Origin: Nymphaea colorata
Taxonomy: Eukaryota > Streptophyta > Magnoliopsida > Nymphaeales > Nymphaeaceae
NCBI RefSeq assembly: GCF_008831285.2
Contig: NC_045140.1
Span: forward strand, 29,703,959 to 29,713,958
Length of the DNA: 10,000 nucleotides
Direction of reading: 5' to 3'
Each line of letters begins with the position of its first letter. The stretch's first letter is position 1. The position numbers and the translations under genes were made by a program. The notes beneath the pieces are model-generated. The model made no database searches. It was given only the letters and a program-made list of their open reading frames with translations, and was not told where the DNA came from. This document shows, one piece after another, positions 1 to 7,286 of this stretch.

Positions 1-202
1 CAACGGGGATCCGTCAAACCGAGCATCAATCTCCTACGCAGGTGATTTGGGTGATCGCTCCCGGGTAAAAGGGGCTAACGCGAAAATCACCTAGTCTACC
101 ATAAATGTTCCAGACCATTCGTGAATCCACTTGTGTACCTGATCCGGTCCCAAAGGACACCGCAGGCGCTGTCGGGGAACAGCGAGCACTGCAGGCCGAG
201 GG
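1..202. other. Left flank, not matching the other copy
   Basis: This stretch precedes the point (203) where near-identity with the downstream copy begins. It holds a 9-bp inverted repeat (AGGTGATTT at 40-48, AAATCACCT at 84-92) and a small hairpin close to the breakpoint (CGCTGT 167-172, ACAGCG 179-184). A TAA at 102-104 closes the frame that continues into the integrase tail. The translation of about 150-200 resembles the corresponding integrase region loosely (a shared Asp-Thr-Ala, then Ala-Leu before the Ile-Leu-Ala match), so it may be a diverged relative of the element. The resemblance is too weak to exclude unrelated DNA. Confidence 0.4.
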
Positions 203-1010
203 CATTCTAGCCACGCTCAAAAGAAACATCCAGAGGGCCCAGGCTAGAATGAAAAAGGCGCATGATAAGGGGCGTAGAGACAGAGAATTTGAGGTAGGCG
301 ACATGGTATGGTTAAAGAGGCTGCCCATGAAGCAGAAATCGTTGCTAGGACAGCCCTATTCGAAGCTTCTGCCAAGATACTATGGGCCGTTTCGAGTTCT
401 TCAGAAGATTGGTAAGGCAGCCTATCGCATAGCTTTGCCACCTACAACCCTTGTCCATCCAGTATTCCATGTCTCTCGGTTGAAGCCGCATCACGGGCCA
501 GTACCAGAGCAAGAGGAACCATTACCCGATGTTAGCCAACGCCCCTATCGAATCCTAAAGCACCGATGGGTCACTAGAGATGGTAGAGCCCGCCACGAGG
601 TTTTGATTGAATGGGAAGGAATCGATGGTGGTACCTCCTGGGAGTTGTTTGACAAGGTAAAATTCCAATTCCCTACAAGAGCTTGGGGACAAGCTCCATC
701 TCAGGAGGGTGGATCTGATACGGGTCAACCTGCAGAGTGGCCTAGGGTTGCCACAGATGTCGCTGAGAGCAGCCAAAGGGCGCGGGGCGAATCCGCCCTT
801 CATGCGATTAAGGCCCTACAAGGCCAAGATGACTCAAGGTTGAGTCAAAAGGAAGGCGTAGTGCAGCAGGTGCAGACCTTACAAACTGAACATGCTCAGC
901 TTAGAATCGATGCCGAGGGAGGAGCGGGAGGAGAGGCAACGGCTCTAAGCGAGGCTCTTGAGGACCAAGGCGAAAGGGGTCAAGTCCGAGTCCGGTCTAG
1001 TCCAACCTAG
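105..1010 (+). CDS. Integrase C-terminal end plus chromodomain (5'-truncated pol fragment)
   Basis: This is the 3' end of a chromovirus pol frame. Recognisable sequence starts at about 203; the ATG at 105 only follows a stop at 102-104 and is probably not a real start. In order it holds the helix leading out of the integrase core (about 206-290), a GPY/F-type module with the YYGPF motif near 380-395, the HPVFHVSRLK motif near 455-485, a chromodomain at about 540-674, and a 111-codon hydrophilic tail ending in TAG at 1008-1010. The chromodomain shows the family's ends and core: Tyr-Arg-Ile-Leu at the start, LIEWEG in the middle, SWE, then Phe-Pro. In plant chromoviruses this domain is thought to help direct integration to particular chromatin. 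The integrase catalytic core is absent, so the fragment cannot act alone. Unlike the copy at 8386-9193 it has no internal stops, with CAG at 402-404 and CGA at 549-551 where the other copy has stops. Confidence 0.85.
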   Translation: MFQTIRESTCVPDPVPKDTAGAVGEQRALQAEGILATLKRNIQRAQARMKKAHDKGRRDREFEVGDMVWLKRLPMKQKSLLGQPYSKLLPRYYGPFRVLQKIGKAAYRIALPPTTLVHPVFHVSRLKPHHGPVPEQEEPLPDVSQRPYRILKHRWVTRDGRARHEVLIEWEGIDGGTSWELFDKVKFQFPTRAWGQAPSQEGGSDTGQPAEWPRVATDVAESSQRARGESALHAIKALQGQDDSRLSQKEGVVQQVQTLQTEHAQLRIDAEGGAGGEATALSEALEDQGERGQVRVRSSPT

Positions 1011-1112
1011 GTCTTCGCTATACTCATGCACTTAGGGTCAGCCTAGGGCGAGCCTAGGCGAATTTCTGGTCTGAACCAAGGCCCACAGCGTGCGGGCTAA
1101 GGAGAGGACGAG
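203..1112 (+). mobile_element. 3' end of the internal region of an upstream retrotransposon copy
   Basis: The segment matches 8386-9295 almost base for base at a constant offset of 8183. It carries the pol 3' end, about 88 bases of untranslated spacer (1011-1098) and the purine-rich tract, and runs straight into the LTR. The spacer contains a short direct repeat (AGCCTAGGGCG followed by AGCCTAGGCG, about 1039-1060). Everything upstream of position 203 that this copy should carry (integrase core, RT, protease, gag) is outside the window or lost. The abrupt end of identity at 203 suggests a recombination or template-switch junction, or a truncation. Confidence 0.85.
1099..1112 (+). promoter_or_regulatory. 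Candidate polypurine tract of the upstream copy
   Basis: AAGGAGAGGACGAG is the purine-rich run (one C interrupting) nearest upstream of the proposed LTR start. In this family such a tract resists RNase H and primes plus-strand DNA synthesis just before the 3' LTR. The assignment rests on its position: it abuts TTAGGGTC, whose TAGGGTC is a perfect 7-bp inverted match to GACCCTA near the far LTR end (3924-3930). Other purine runs (for example 915-935) lie inside the coding frame and are less likely. Confidence 0.45.
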
Positions 1113-1258
1113 TTAGGGTCGAGACACTAAGTCTCGAGTTCGAGTTTGCTTGCGTTTTCTTTGATTTTAGAGTGCGCATTTGCTTTGGTAATCAATTCCG
1201 TTTTGGATTTTGATTTTGGGTTGGATCAATTGTTTAGATCCGCTTTTTAATTCAGTAC

Positions 1259-1266
1259 TATAAATA
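1259..1266 (+). promoter_or_regulatory. LTR core promoter TATA box
   Basis: TATAAATA is a good plant TATA box at a sensible place for the U3/R boundary, which predicts a transcript start near 1290-1300. The flanking DNA is AT-rich with repeats of TTTTGATTTT-like runs upstream (1150-1220), followed by a CT-rich stretch (about 1325-1410) typical of plant leader sequence. The box is identical in the second LTR (9442-9449). This is a prediction from motif and position only. Confidence 0.65.
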
Positions 1267-1423
1267 TTTAGGATTCTTTTGGATCTGCATGCAAAAATTT
1301 GAGAATAGAAGTTCATTTGTCAAGTGCCTTTCTCTCTCCTCACGGCTTGATCTCTCTTTTCCCTTTGCGCAATTCTTCTACCCGCGCCTCTTGTCATTTC
1401 TCTTCTCTTGAACACATTTGGGA

Positions 1424-1495
1424 ATGTCGGCAACCATGGCGAGATTTCTGAAGAAGATCTTCAATCCAGCGGGTATTTCTTCTTTCTATGCCTAA
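1424..1495 (+). other. Short ORF (23 codons) inside the LTR leader
   Basis: This is the first ATG-initiated frame after the predicted transcript start. It has a second in-frame ATG at 1436 in the favourable context ACCATGG. The predicted peptide is small and basic in the middle (Met-Ala-Arg-Phe-Leu-Lys-Lys-Ile-Phe) and ends at TAA 1493-1495. The second LTR keeps the frame, with one change (Thr to Asn before the inner Met). It may act as an upstream ORF affecting gag-pol translation, be a leader exon, or be fortuitous. I recognise no family. Confidence 0.3.
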
Positions 1496-2007
1496 ATCTC
1501 TTTTCTCTTCGCATCCACTCGCCCAAGGAATCGACGGCTCGAAGACTCCTCTTGCTCCGACGTGAAGAGCTCTCCACAAGACCACGGCTTACCCCAAGGG
1601 ATCAGCAACGAACTAGTGCAGCCAACACTCCCCACCGTGAAGGCTTGAGGCTACTCGTTCCCGGGAAGGCTCGTCATCTTTTAGGCAACTAGAAGGTGAG
1701 GGCAGACGACCAAAGGCTTCCGATTTGAGAGGTTAGTGCATTCGTTTAAGAGTTGAAATTGTGTAACGCCATTGTATCGATTTGAGTTGAGATTCTGCCA
1801 TTAAGGGGCTACTGATCTTCACGGTTTCAGCCAAGAGGATCACTGGTTCACTTAGGAAGAAGCTCTCCCTAAATCGGTTCTTACGAGTCACAAGGGAGAC
1901 TCTTAGCCGATAGCAAGGATCTCGCAATTTCGAGGGTCTTTTCCTTCGATTTTCAAGTATCATTTCATGTGTTAGTTTATGTTCTTGCGCCTGTTAGCTT
2001 GCTGTGT

Positions 2008-2095
2008 GAAAAAGTGAAAAACAGAAAGAAAAACAGAAAAAGAAAGAAAGAAAAGAGGCGAGAATTGAAAAAGAAAAAGAAAATTAGAATCGCCC
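2008..2095 (+). repeat. A/G-rich low-complexity tract
   Basis: Nearly 90 bases made mostly of A and G, with GAAA and GAAAAA units (including GAAAGAAAGAAAAG near 2042-2055) broken by a few C and T. It could be simple-sequence slippage. Its position inside the proposed LTR makes a role as plus-strand primer unlikely. Confidence 0.75.
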
Positions 2096-2330
2096 AAAAG
2101 AAAGAATCATGAATGTGGCAAGCTAAAGGCAATTCGGTTCAAATTAGTGTCTCGCCGGAATCTGAAATTCCCGGCCACTGCTGCTAACATTCCGGCCAGT
2201 TTTCTGGAATATCCGGTGAGCATTTGGGGGTAATCTCAGGCCGATCTCCAGCAGGCTCGATCTGCACTAGAATATCTCCAAGGATCTTGGTCGCATTTGG
2301 GGAGAAACCGCGTGTGGCGTGGAGGAGCTC

Positions 2331-2348
2331 CTAGGTGACGCCACCTAG
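2331..2348. repeat. Perfect 7-bp hairpin
   Basis: CTAGGTG (2331-2337) and CACCTAG (2342-2348) are exact reverse complements around a 4-base loop, ACGC. One arm and the loop belong to the 13-bp motif that recurs at 2728-2740. No function is assigned. Confidence 0.6.
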
Positions 2349-3027
2349 CCGCCGGTGCATTTGGTGAATCAGCCTCGTTCCTACAAAAGAGGTAAGTGGA
2401 TCTCCAGCTTGGGCCATTCGCCATCTCCACCCTACGCTTAGTCCATGTGGGAAGCATCGGGACACTTAGAGAGATCCTAGGATTGGAGTAGGAAGTGACG
2501 CACATTTGGTGGAGCACTAATTCGCCACCTCATAAAGTGATTTTCTAGAATAGGAATCCCAGCTAGATAAGTTAGGATATCCCCCAACTTCGTAGGAAAG
2601 CAGCCTCATCCAGTTGCCACTTGCCCCTCACTCAGCCTAGTCCCCACATTTGTTGTGCCACTCACCTAGACACCTCACCAACATCCCTAGCCTCTCTCCT
2701 ACGTATTAGGGAGATAGCCCTTCTAGAACGCCACCTAGCCTAGAATCTTGGAGGACAATCCTATCAAGGAATATTCTCCATATTCTTAGCCAACTCTACC
2801 CTACCCAATTACCCCGAGCTTACCCGAACTTACCAAGTTACCACTTGCCTTTCCATTTCCATTTTCTCATCTACCCTAAACCGAGCCACTCAAACCTACC
2901 CTAGCTACTTTGTAGGAACCCTCATTTGAGTCCGTTCCCTACACCCGGTCAACCTAAGACTTTGACCGTAGGACCTACCTAGCCTACTCTACCTATGACC
3001 TAGCTCACTGGCCAAACCTATCCCGGG

Positions 3028-3047
3028 CCCACCTGGTCCCACCTGGT
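3028..3047 (+). repeat. Two tandem decamers
   Basis: CCCACCTGGT occurs twice without a gap. It lies 140 bases before another decamer cluster, so local 10-base duplication happened more than once in this part of the LTR. Confidence 0.8.
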
Positions 3048-3170
3048 CCGAACCCACTCAGTCCAAGTCCCGCGCCTAGTTGGTTTCAACCTTAGCGCCA
3101 AGGAAGACCGCGGCATTGCTAGCCGCATCCTTGAAGTCTTTGGAACCGGCGGGCCTTGATCCAGCATATT

Positions 3171-3200
3171 CCGGCGACCTCCGGCCACCTCCGGTCACCT
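3171..3200 (+). repeat. Three tandem CCGG decamers
   Basis: CCGGCGACCT, CCGGCCACCT and CCGGTCACCT follow each other directly, differing only at bases 5 and 6. Partial units follow at about 3212-3228 (CCGGCGACT, then CTCCGGCG). Each unit carries a CCGG site, dense in CG and CHG cytosines. Confidence 0.85.
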
Positions 3201-3936
3201 CTGCTCTTTTTCCGGCGACTCTCCGGCGTGGATTCCAGAAGGTCCCCCAGACATCCAGCAAGGCGTTGAAGTGCTCCTAGGCGATTCCGGCGGGGTGATC
3301 CTACTTCACGCGTCTCTTGGAGTGGCTTGTCTTCACGCCCGGCCTCTTCCTTTTGGAGTTCAGCTCTGCATCAGCCCCGTTCTTTCGTGTTGCTGATAGT
3401 CCTCGAGTGTGGAATCTCACCTCGAGGCTTTTGACTGCTTAGCCAAGCTAGCCTTGGCCGGTACACTCTACTCCTCTCTTTAGACACGCGGGAGGTAGCA
3501 CTTATTTCTGCATTTTGCTTTCAGCCCGACCGTGAGGTCGTAGTTGTGCATAGAGGGACCTCCGCGGCACTGCGCCAAGGACACGACCTCGTGCTAGCAC
3601 TAGCCTCCTACGGGTGGGTGTGGTTTGTGCGTTTAGGCGTGGTTTGCATGGTTTGCTTGAGTGAGTTTGAGTGATTTTTAACAAATGTATCGCTTCCGCT
3701 TGTATTAGCCTCACATCTCTTAGATTTGTGTAGTAGGTTTTGCTTGGGTTTGGGTATAGCCTCTCTTGTATTCCGCTACCTATCCGGGATTTTCTAAGTC
3801 GGGGTCCTGTCCGACTGGGTAGTGTCTTTGTTTTAATTTGTCTAGGAAGTCTTCTGGTTGGTCCAAGGTGATCGTGGGGGTAGGCACGGCCGTTGGTTTC
3901 AGACTTAGGTCGGCCACGGGCAAGACCCTACCAATT

Positions 3937-3949
3937 TGGTATCAGAGCC
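3937..3949 (+). promoter_or_regulatory. Primer-binding site for initiator-Met tRNA
   Basis: TGGTATCAGAGCC is complementary to the 3' end, including CCA, of plant initiator methionine tRNA; the match stops at 3950. Minus-strand DNA synthesis by the reverse transcriptase starts here. It lies three bases (ATT) after the proposed LTR end and is the firmest anchor for orientation and for the 5' LTR boundary. Confidence 0.93.
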
Positions 3950-4112
3950 TCCTTGGAGCAGCAGCAAGCAAGTACAGTATCGGCATTTTGGATTTTATAC
4001 AGGGCAGAATACAGCTGGAATTCTTGTCAGTGTCAGAGTCAGTGGTTTTCAGCTAGTCGTGTGATTCTTTTAGACGTTTGGATTTCTGTTTTTTTTGGAC
4101 TTAACCATCGCA
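3950..4112 (+). other. Leader between primer-binding site and gag
   Basis: About 160 bases of untranslated leader, where packaging and dimerisation signals of retroelements usually lie. It includes CAG-rich sequence (about 3958-3980, 4027-4054) and a T-rich run ending in six T's at 4091-4096, just before gag. No specific signal could be assigned. Confidence 0.6.
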
Positions 4113-7100
4113 ATGGTTAAGAAGAAGCAAGTCGTGCCCGAGGCACCAGATGTTGAGGCGGAGACCTCAGCCAATGAGGAACAGCCATCTACTGAGATGG
4201 AGGTATACGCGGTGGAAAGAATGGTTCACATCGAAAATGAGGTTCTGAAAATCCGCCACGAGATGAGCGACTACAAGAAACAACTTTCTAAGCTCAACGA
4301 GTTAGATGAGATCAAGGAGATGATGAGAGTCATGACGGCCAATCAAGAGGCCCTTAGGAGAAACAACCCAGATCCCCCACAGCCCCACGTTGATAAGGGC
4401 AAGGGCATACTCAATGGACCGCCCAATGTTGGTCCTAATCCCTTCCATTCGCAAGCCGGCCCTAGTAGACCACCACCCGGGGGGAATAACAGCAATAATG
4501 GAGGTTTCCAAGCACAGCCCACCAACCTCAACAACTATCACGGTGGGCATCATAACTCCTCGCCTGAGTGGGAGAACCGAGAGCCTTATGGACCCCAATC
4601 CAGCCAGTATAGGTCCAGATTTGGAGGCACACAGTGGGAGAATATTAATTCAGATCGTAGATGGGGTGATAGAGGAGACCGTGAACCACCTTCTTGGGAG
4701 CCATATAGAGAGCGTCAGGCAGCGCCAAGAAACCAACCGAGGATTCCTATGGTTTGCATTGACTTCCCTAGATTCAATGGCAAGGAACCCTTAGATTGGA
4801 TTTTTCAAGTGGAGGAGTACTTCACATGTCAGATGATTCCAGATGAAGAATGGCTTCAAACGTCCATTCTACACTTCGATGGCGAAGCTAGGAGATGGTA
4901 TCGTTGGCTCAAGCTCAAGGAGCCAGTCAATACGTGGGGAGAGTTCAAAGAAGCTCTCATGCTCAGATTTGGTGAGTCTTCCTATGTAGATTACGACATC
5001 GAGTTGCGTAATCTAAGACAAACCGCATCCGTTCAAGAATACCAAGCCAAGTTTGAGAATTTAGCAAGCATGGTTGATTGGACGCCCAAGTCCCTCATTG
5101 CCGCATTTGTTGGAGGATTGAAGGAGGAAATTCAAATAGATATACGGGCTGAGCCTAACACGGAGTTGCGGAAGTGCTTTGCCAAAGCACGTTCCATCGA
5201 GGATAGGCAAAGAAAGAAACAAGCCTTGTACCGACAATGGAGAAACCCCGGAACCGTCCGTGTGAGGGAGATCCCTCAACCGCAAAAACTCCTTCCAGCC
5301 CCTCCGCGTAAAGAAGAACCTAAACCCGCTTTCAAGGGTCGAGCACCTCCTGTACTAACTCGGGAAGAAAGAGAAGAGTTAATCAAGAACAAGCAGTGTT
5401 TCTGGTGTAAAGAGAAGTGGGACCCTACGCACAAGTGCAAGCACATTCGAGTCTACACGGTTTTGGATGGTGACGCCGACGATGAAGGGGAAGAAGACCA
5501 ATCCCCTATGATCGAAGAAATAGAGGAATTGGAGGCCCGAGAAGAGCCTCAAGAGCAGGAAAGGCCACCTCCTGAGGGCGCTTGTCATACCATGACAGAC
5601 CCTAACCGACCGGATGCTATGAGAGTTATAGGGCAAATTGGAAAGAGAAATGTTCTGGTTCTTTTGGATTCGGGGGCTACTCACAATTTCATGGGTGACC
5701 ACCTCGCTCAGGAATTGAAGTGTACCATCGAAGAGCACCCAACTCTTAAAGTACTGGTGGCCAATGGTGAGTGCCTCCCTTGCACTCGCAAGTGTGCAAA
5801 CGTAGAGCTCGTGCTTCAGAAGATCCCTTATACAGTCGACTTGCTAGTTGTCCCTCTACCCAGCGTAGATATCATTCTTGGAGTCAAATGGCTCAAGACC
5901 TTAGGGCGAATTTGGTGGGACTTCTCTACCATGGAGATGTGCCTGCCTAAGGAGGGTGGAGGAAAGGAAGTAGTGCTAAGGGCAGTCGATCCTAGTTTGG
6001 CACCCAAGGCAGCGCTAAAGGCTATAGCAGTCCAGAGACCAGCGGCTTGGTTAGTTTCAGTGGCAAAGGAAGTTGTCGCTCAAGAAGGATCAGAAGAGAG
6101 AGTACCCGAGCAGATTCAGAAAGTGTTGGATGAGTTCAAGGACATATTCGAAGAACCTAAAGGACTCCCTCCACCTCGATCATATGACCACAGGATAGTG
6201 TTGACCAACGGCACAGAGCCGGTTAACGTACGCCCATACCGCTATGGGTACGCTCAAAAATCAGAAATTGAGCGATTGGTCAAAGAAATGCGAGAAAGTA
6301 ATATTATTCGGCCTAGTTCTAGTCCCTTCTCATCACCAGTCCTTCTCGTCAAGAAAAAGGACAACACATGGAGATTCTGTGTGGATTACAGGGCCTTGAA
6401 CGAAGCTACTGTCAAGGATAGGGATCCAATTCCTGTTATTGATGAACTCTTGGATGAACTATCTGGAGCTCGCATATTCTCCAAGTTGGATCTCCGGTCA
6501 GGGTACCACCAAATTAGAATGTATGAGGAAGACATTTCAAAGACGGCATTTCGTACCCATGACGGCCATTATGAGTTTTTGGTCATGCCGTTTGGACTTA
6601 CGAACGCGCCCGCGACATTCCAACGATGTATGAATGACGTGTTTCGTCAGTTCCTGCGTGACTTCGTGTTAGTCTTCTTTGATGACATTCTTGTGTACAG
6701 CCAGAGTATTGAACAACATGTCGATCACCTTCGTACAGTGTTGAGAGTATTAAGGGAGAATACCCTATTCACGAAAATGTCCAAATGCAGCTTTGGGCAG
6801 ACTTCTATTGGGTATTTGGGTCACATCGTATCACATGAGGGGGTCAGAGCCGACCCTGAAAAACTCCAGGCCATGGAGCAATGGCCCTTGCCGAAGGACC
6901 CACGAGGCATGCGGGGATTTTTAGGCCTCACGGGGTACTATCGCAGATTTATCAAAGGCTATGGTTTGATCGCTTCTCCCTTGACGCACATGTTAAAAAA
7001 GGGGGAGTATACATGGTCTGAGAAAGCAAGAGAGGCCTTTGTCAAACTCAAGGCCGTTATGATGAATGCCCCAGTACTTGCTCTCCCTGATTTCTCTAAG

Positions 7101-7286
7101 GATTTCGTGATTGAGACAGATGCTAGTGACGTTGGCGTCGGTGCAGTTCTGAGCCAAGAGGGCCATCCAATTGCGTTTATGTCTAAAGCCCTCACAGAGC
7201 GGGCCAAACCCTTTTCCACCTATGAAAAGGAGCTTTTGGCAATAGTCTTAGCAGTAGACAAGTGGAGGCCCTATCTGATTGGGTGA
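4113..7286 (+). pseudogene. gag-pol: gag-pol part 1: Gag, protease, reverse transcriptase, start of RNase H
   Basis: The start is the ATG at 4113; the frame is also open a little upstream but without ATG. Residues about 30-80 are charged and heptad-like (probable coiled coil) and 85-200 are Pro/Asn/Gly-rich. The Gag core follows at about 217-340, with an FPRFNG start and a Trp-Tyr-Arg-Trp motif. A zinc-knuckle-like motif spans 429-442 (Cys429, Cys432, His440, Cys442). An acidic linker leads to the aspartic protease with DSGATHNF (Asp519), which would cut the polyprotein. Reverse transcriptase covers about 715-890: Asp793 in KLDLRSGYHQI, the MPFGLTNAP motif, and Asp857-Asp858 in FFDDILVYS. RNase H begins near 995 with Asp1003 (TDAS) and Glu1040 (YEKELLA). 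The frame stops at TGA 7284-7286, inside RNase H. Gag and pol share one frame, as is usual in plant chromoviruses. All catalytic residues before the stop look intact, so the damage is recent. Confidence 0.93.

Larger units (their letters stand above)
203..1818 (+). repeat. Long direct repeat, first copy (partner 8386-10000)
   Basis: About 1.6 kb repeated in direct orientation and covering the pol 3' end plus the first ~705 bases of the LTR. By eye I count about 13 substitutions (at 214, 402, 447, 549, 589, 749, 789, 792, 840, 1136, and in the LTR near 1433, 1562 and 1773) and one single-base length difference in the A-run near 1293-1297. Eight of the 13 are transitions. The partner is cut by the window end, so the real repeat is probably longer. 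Confidence 0.95.
1113..3933 (+). repeat. Long terminal repeat shared by the two copies, about 2.8 kb
   Basis: The right end is placed at the CCA (3931-3933) three bases before the primer-binding site, a usual spacing in plant retrotransposons. The left end is placed after the purine tract, where TAGGGTC (1114-1120) is inverted relative to GACCCTA (3924-3930). The start does not read TG, so the exact left base is uncertain. A 7-bp-stem hairpin (TCGAGAC, loop ACTAA, GTCTCGA; 1119-1137) sits at this edge. The first ~705 bases recur at 9296-10000; the rest cannot be checked in the window, so a nested insertion between 1819 and 3933 is not excluded. No AATAAA polyadenylation signal was seen. If the TATA box is used, R plus U5 would span about 2.6 kb, which is long. 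No convincing gene was seen inside. Confidence 0.65.
1819..3933. other. LTR interior without a recognisable gene
   Basis: About 2.1 kb with no coding sequence I can identify; the frames here are short and show no domain. It contains a purine-rich tract (2008-2095), a hairpin (2331-2348), a 13-bp direct repeat ACGCCACCTAGCC (2338-2350 and 2728-2740), a C-rich G-poor stretch (about 2600-3010) and two decamer repeat clusters (3028-3047 and 3171-3200). CCTAG and CCGG motifs recur throughout. It reads as non-coding leader or U5-like DNA of the element, or partly as an insertion into the LTR. Confidence 0.5.

Noticed and set aside
1028-1045. Alternative LTR start at TGCACTTAGGGTC
   Set aside because: It begins with TG and shares TTAGGGTC, but no purine tract precedes it. 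Kept only as a possible alternative to 1113.
1408-1692. 94-codon frame in the LTR, repeated at 9590-9874
   Set aside because: It begins at TTG, not ATG, has no recognisable domain, and its presence in both copies only reflects LTR identity.
2236-2517. Minus-strand frame of 93 codons
   Set aside because: No domain, odd composition and inside LTR DNA; likely chance.
3076-3280. Overlapping frames on both strands, considered as a captured host gene fragment
   Set aside because: The frames are short, follow the CCGG decamer repeats and match no family I recognise.
4390-4794. 134-codon plus-strand frame overlapping gag
   Set aside because: It is an alternative frame of the low-complexity Pro/Asn/Gly-rich Gag region; open by composition.
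5379-5738. 119-codon minus-strand frame opposite the zinc knuckle and protease
   Set aside because: It is the antisense shadow of a clearly real coding region; no domain.
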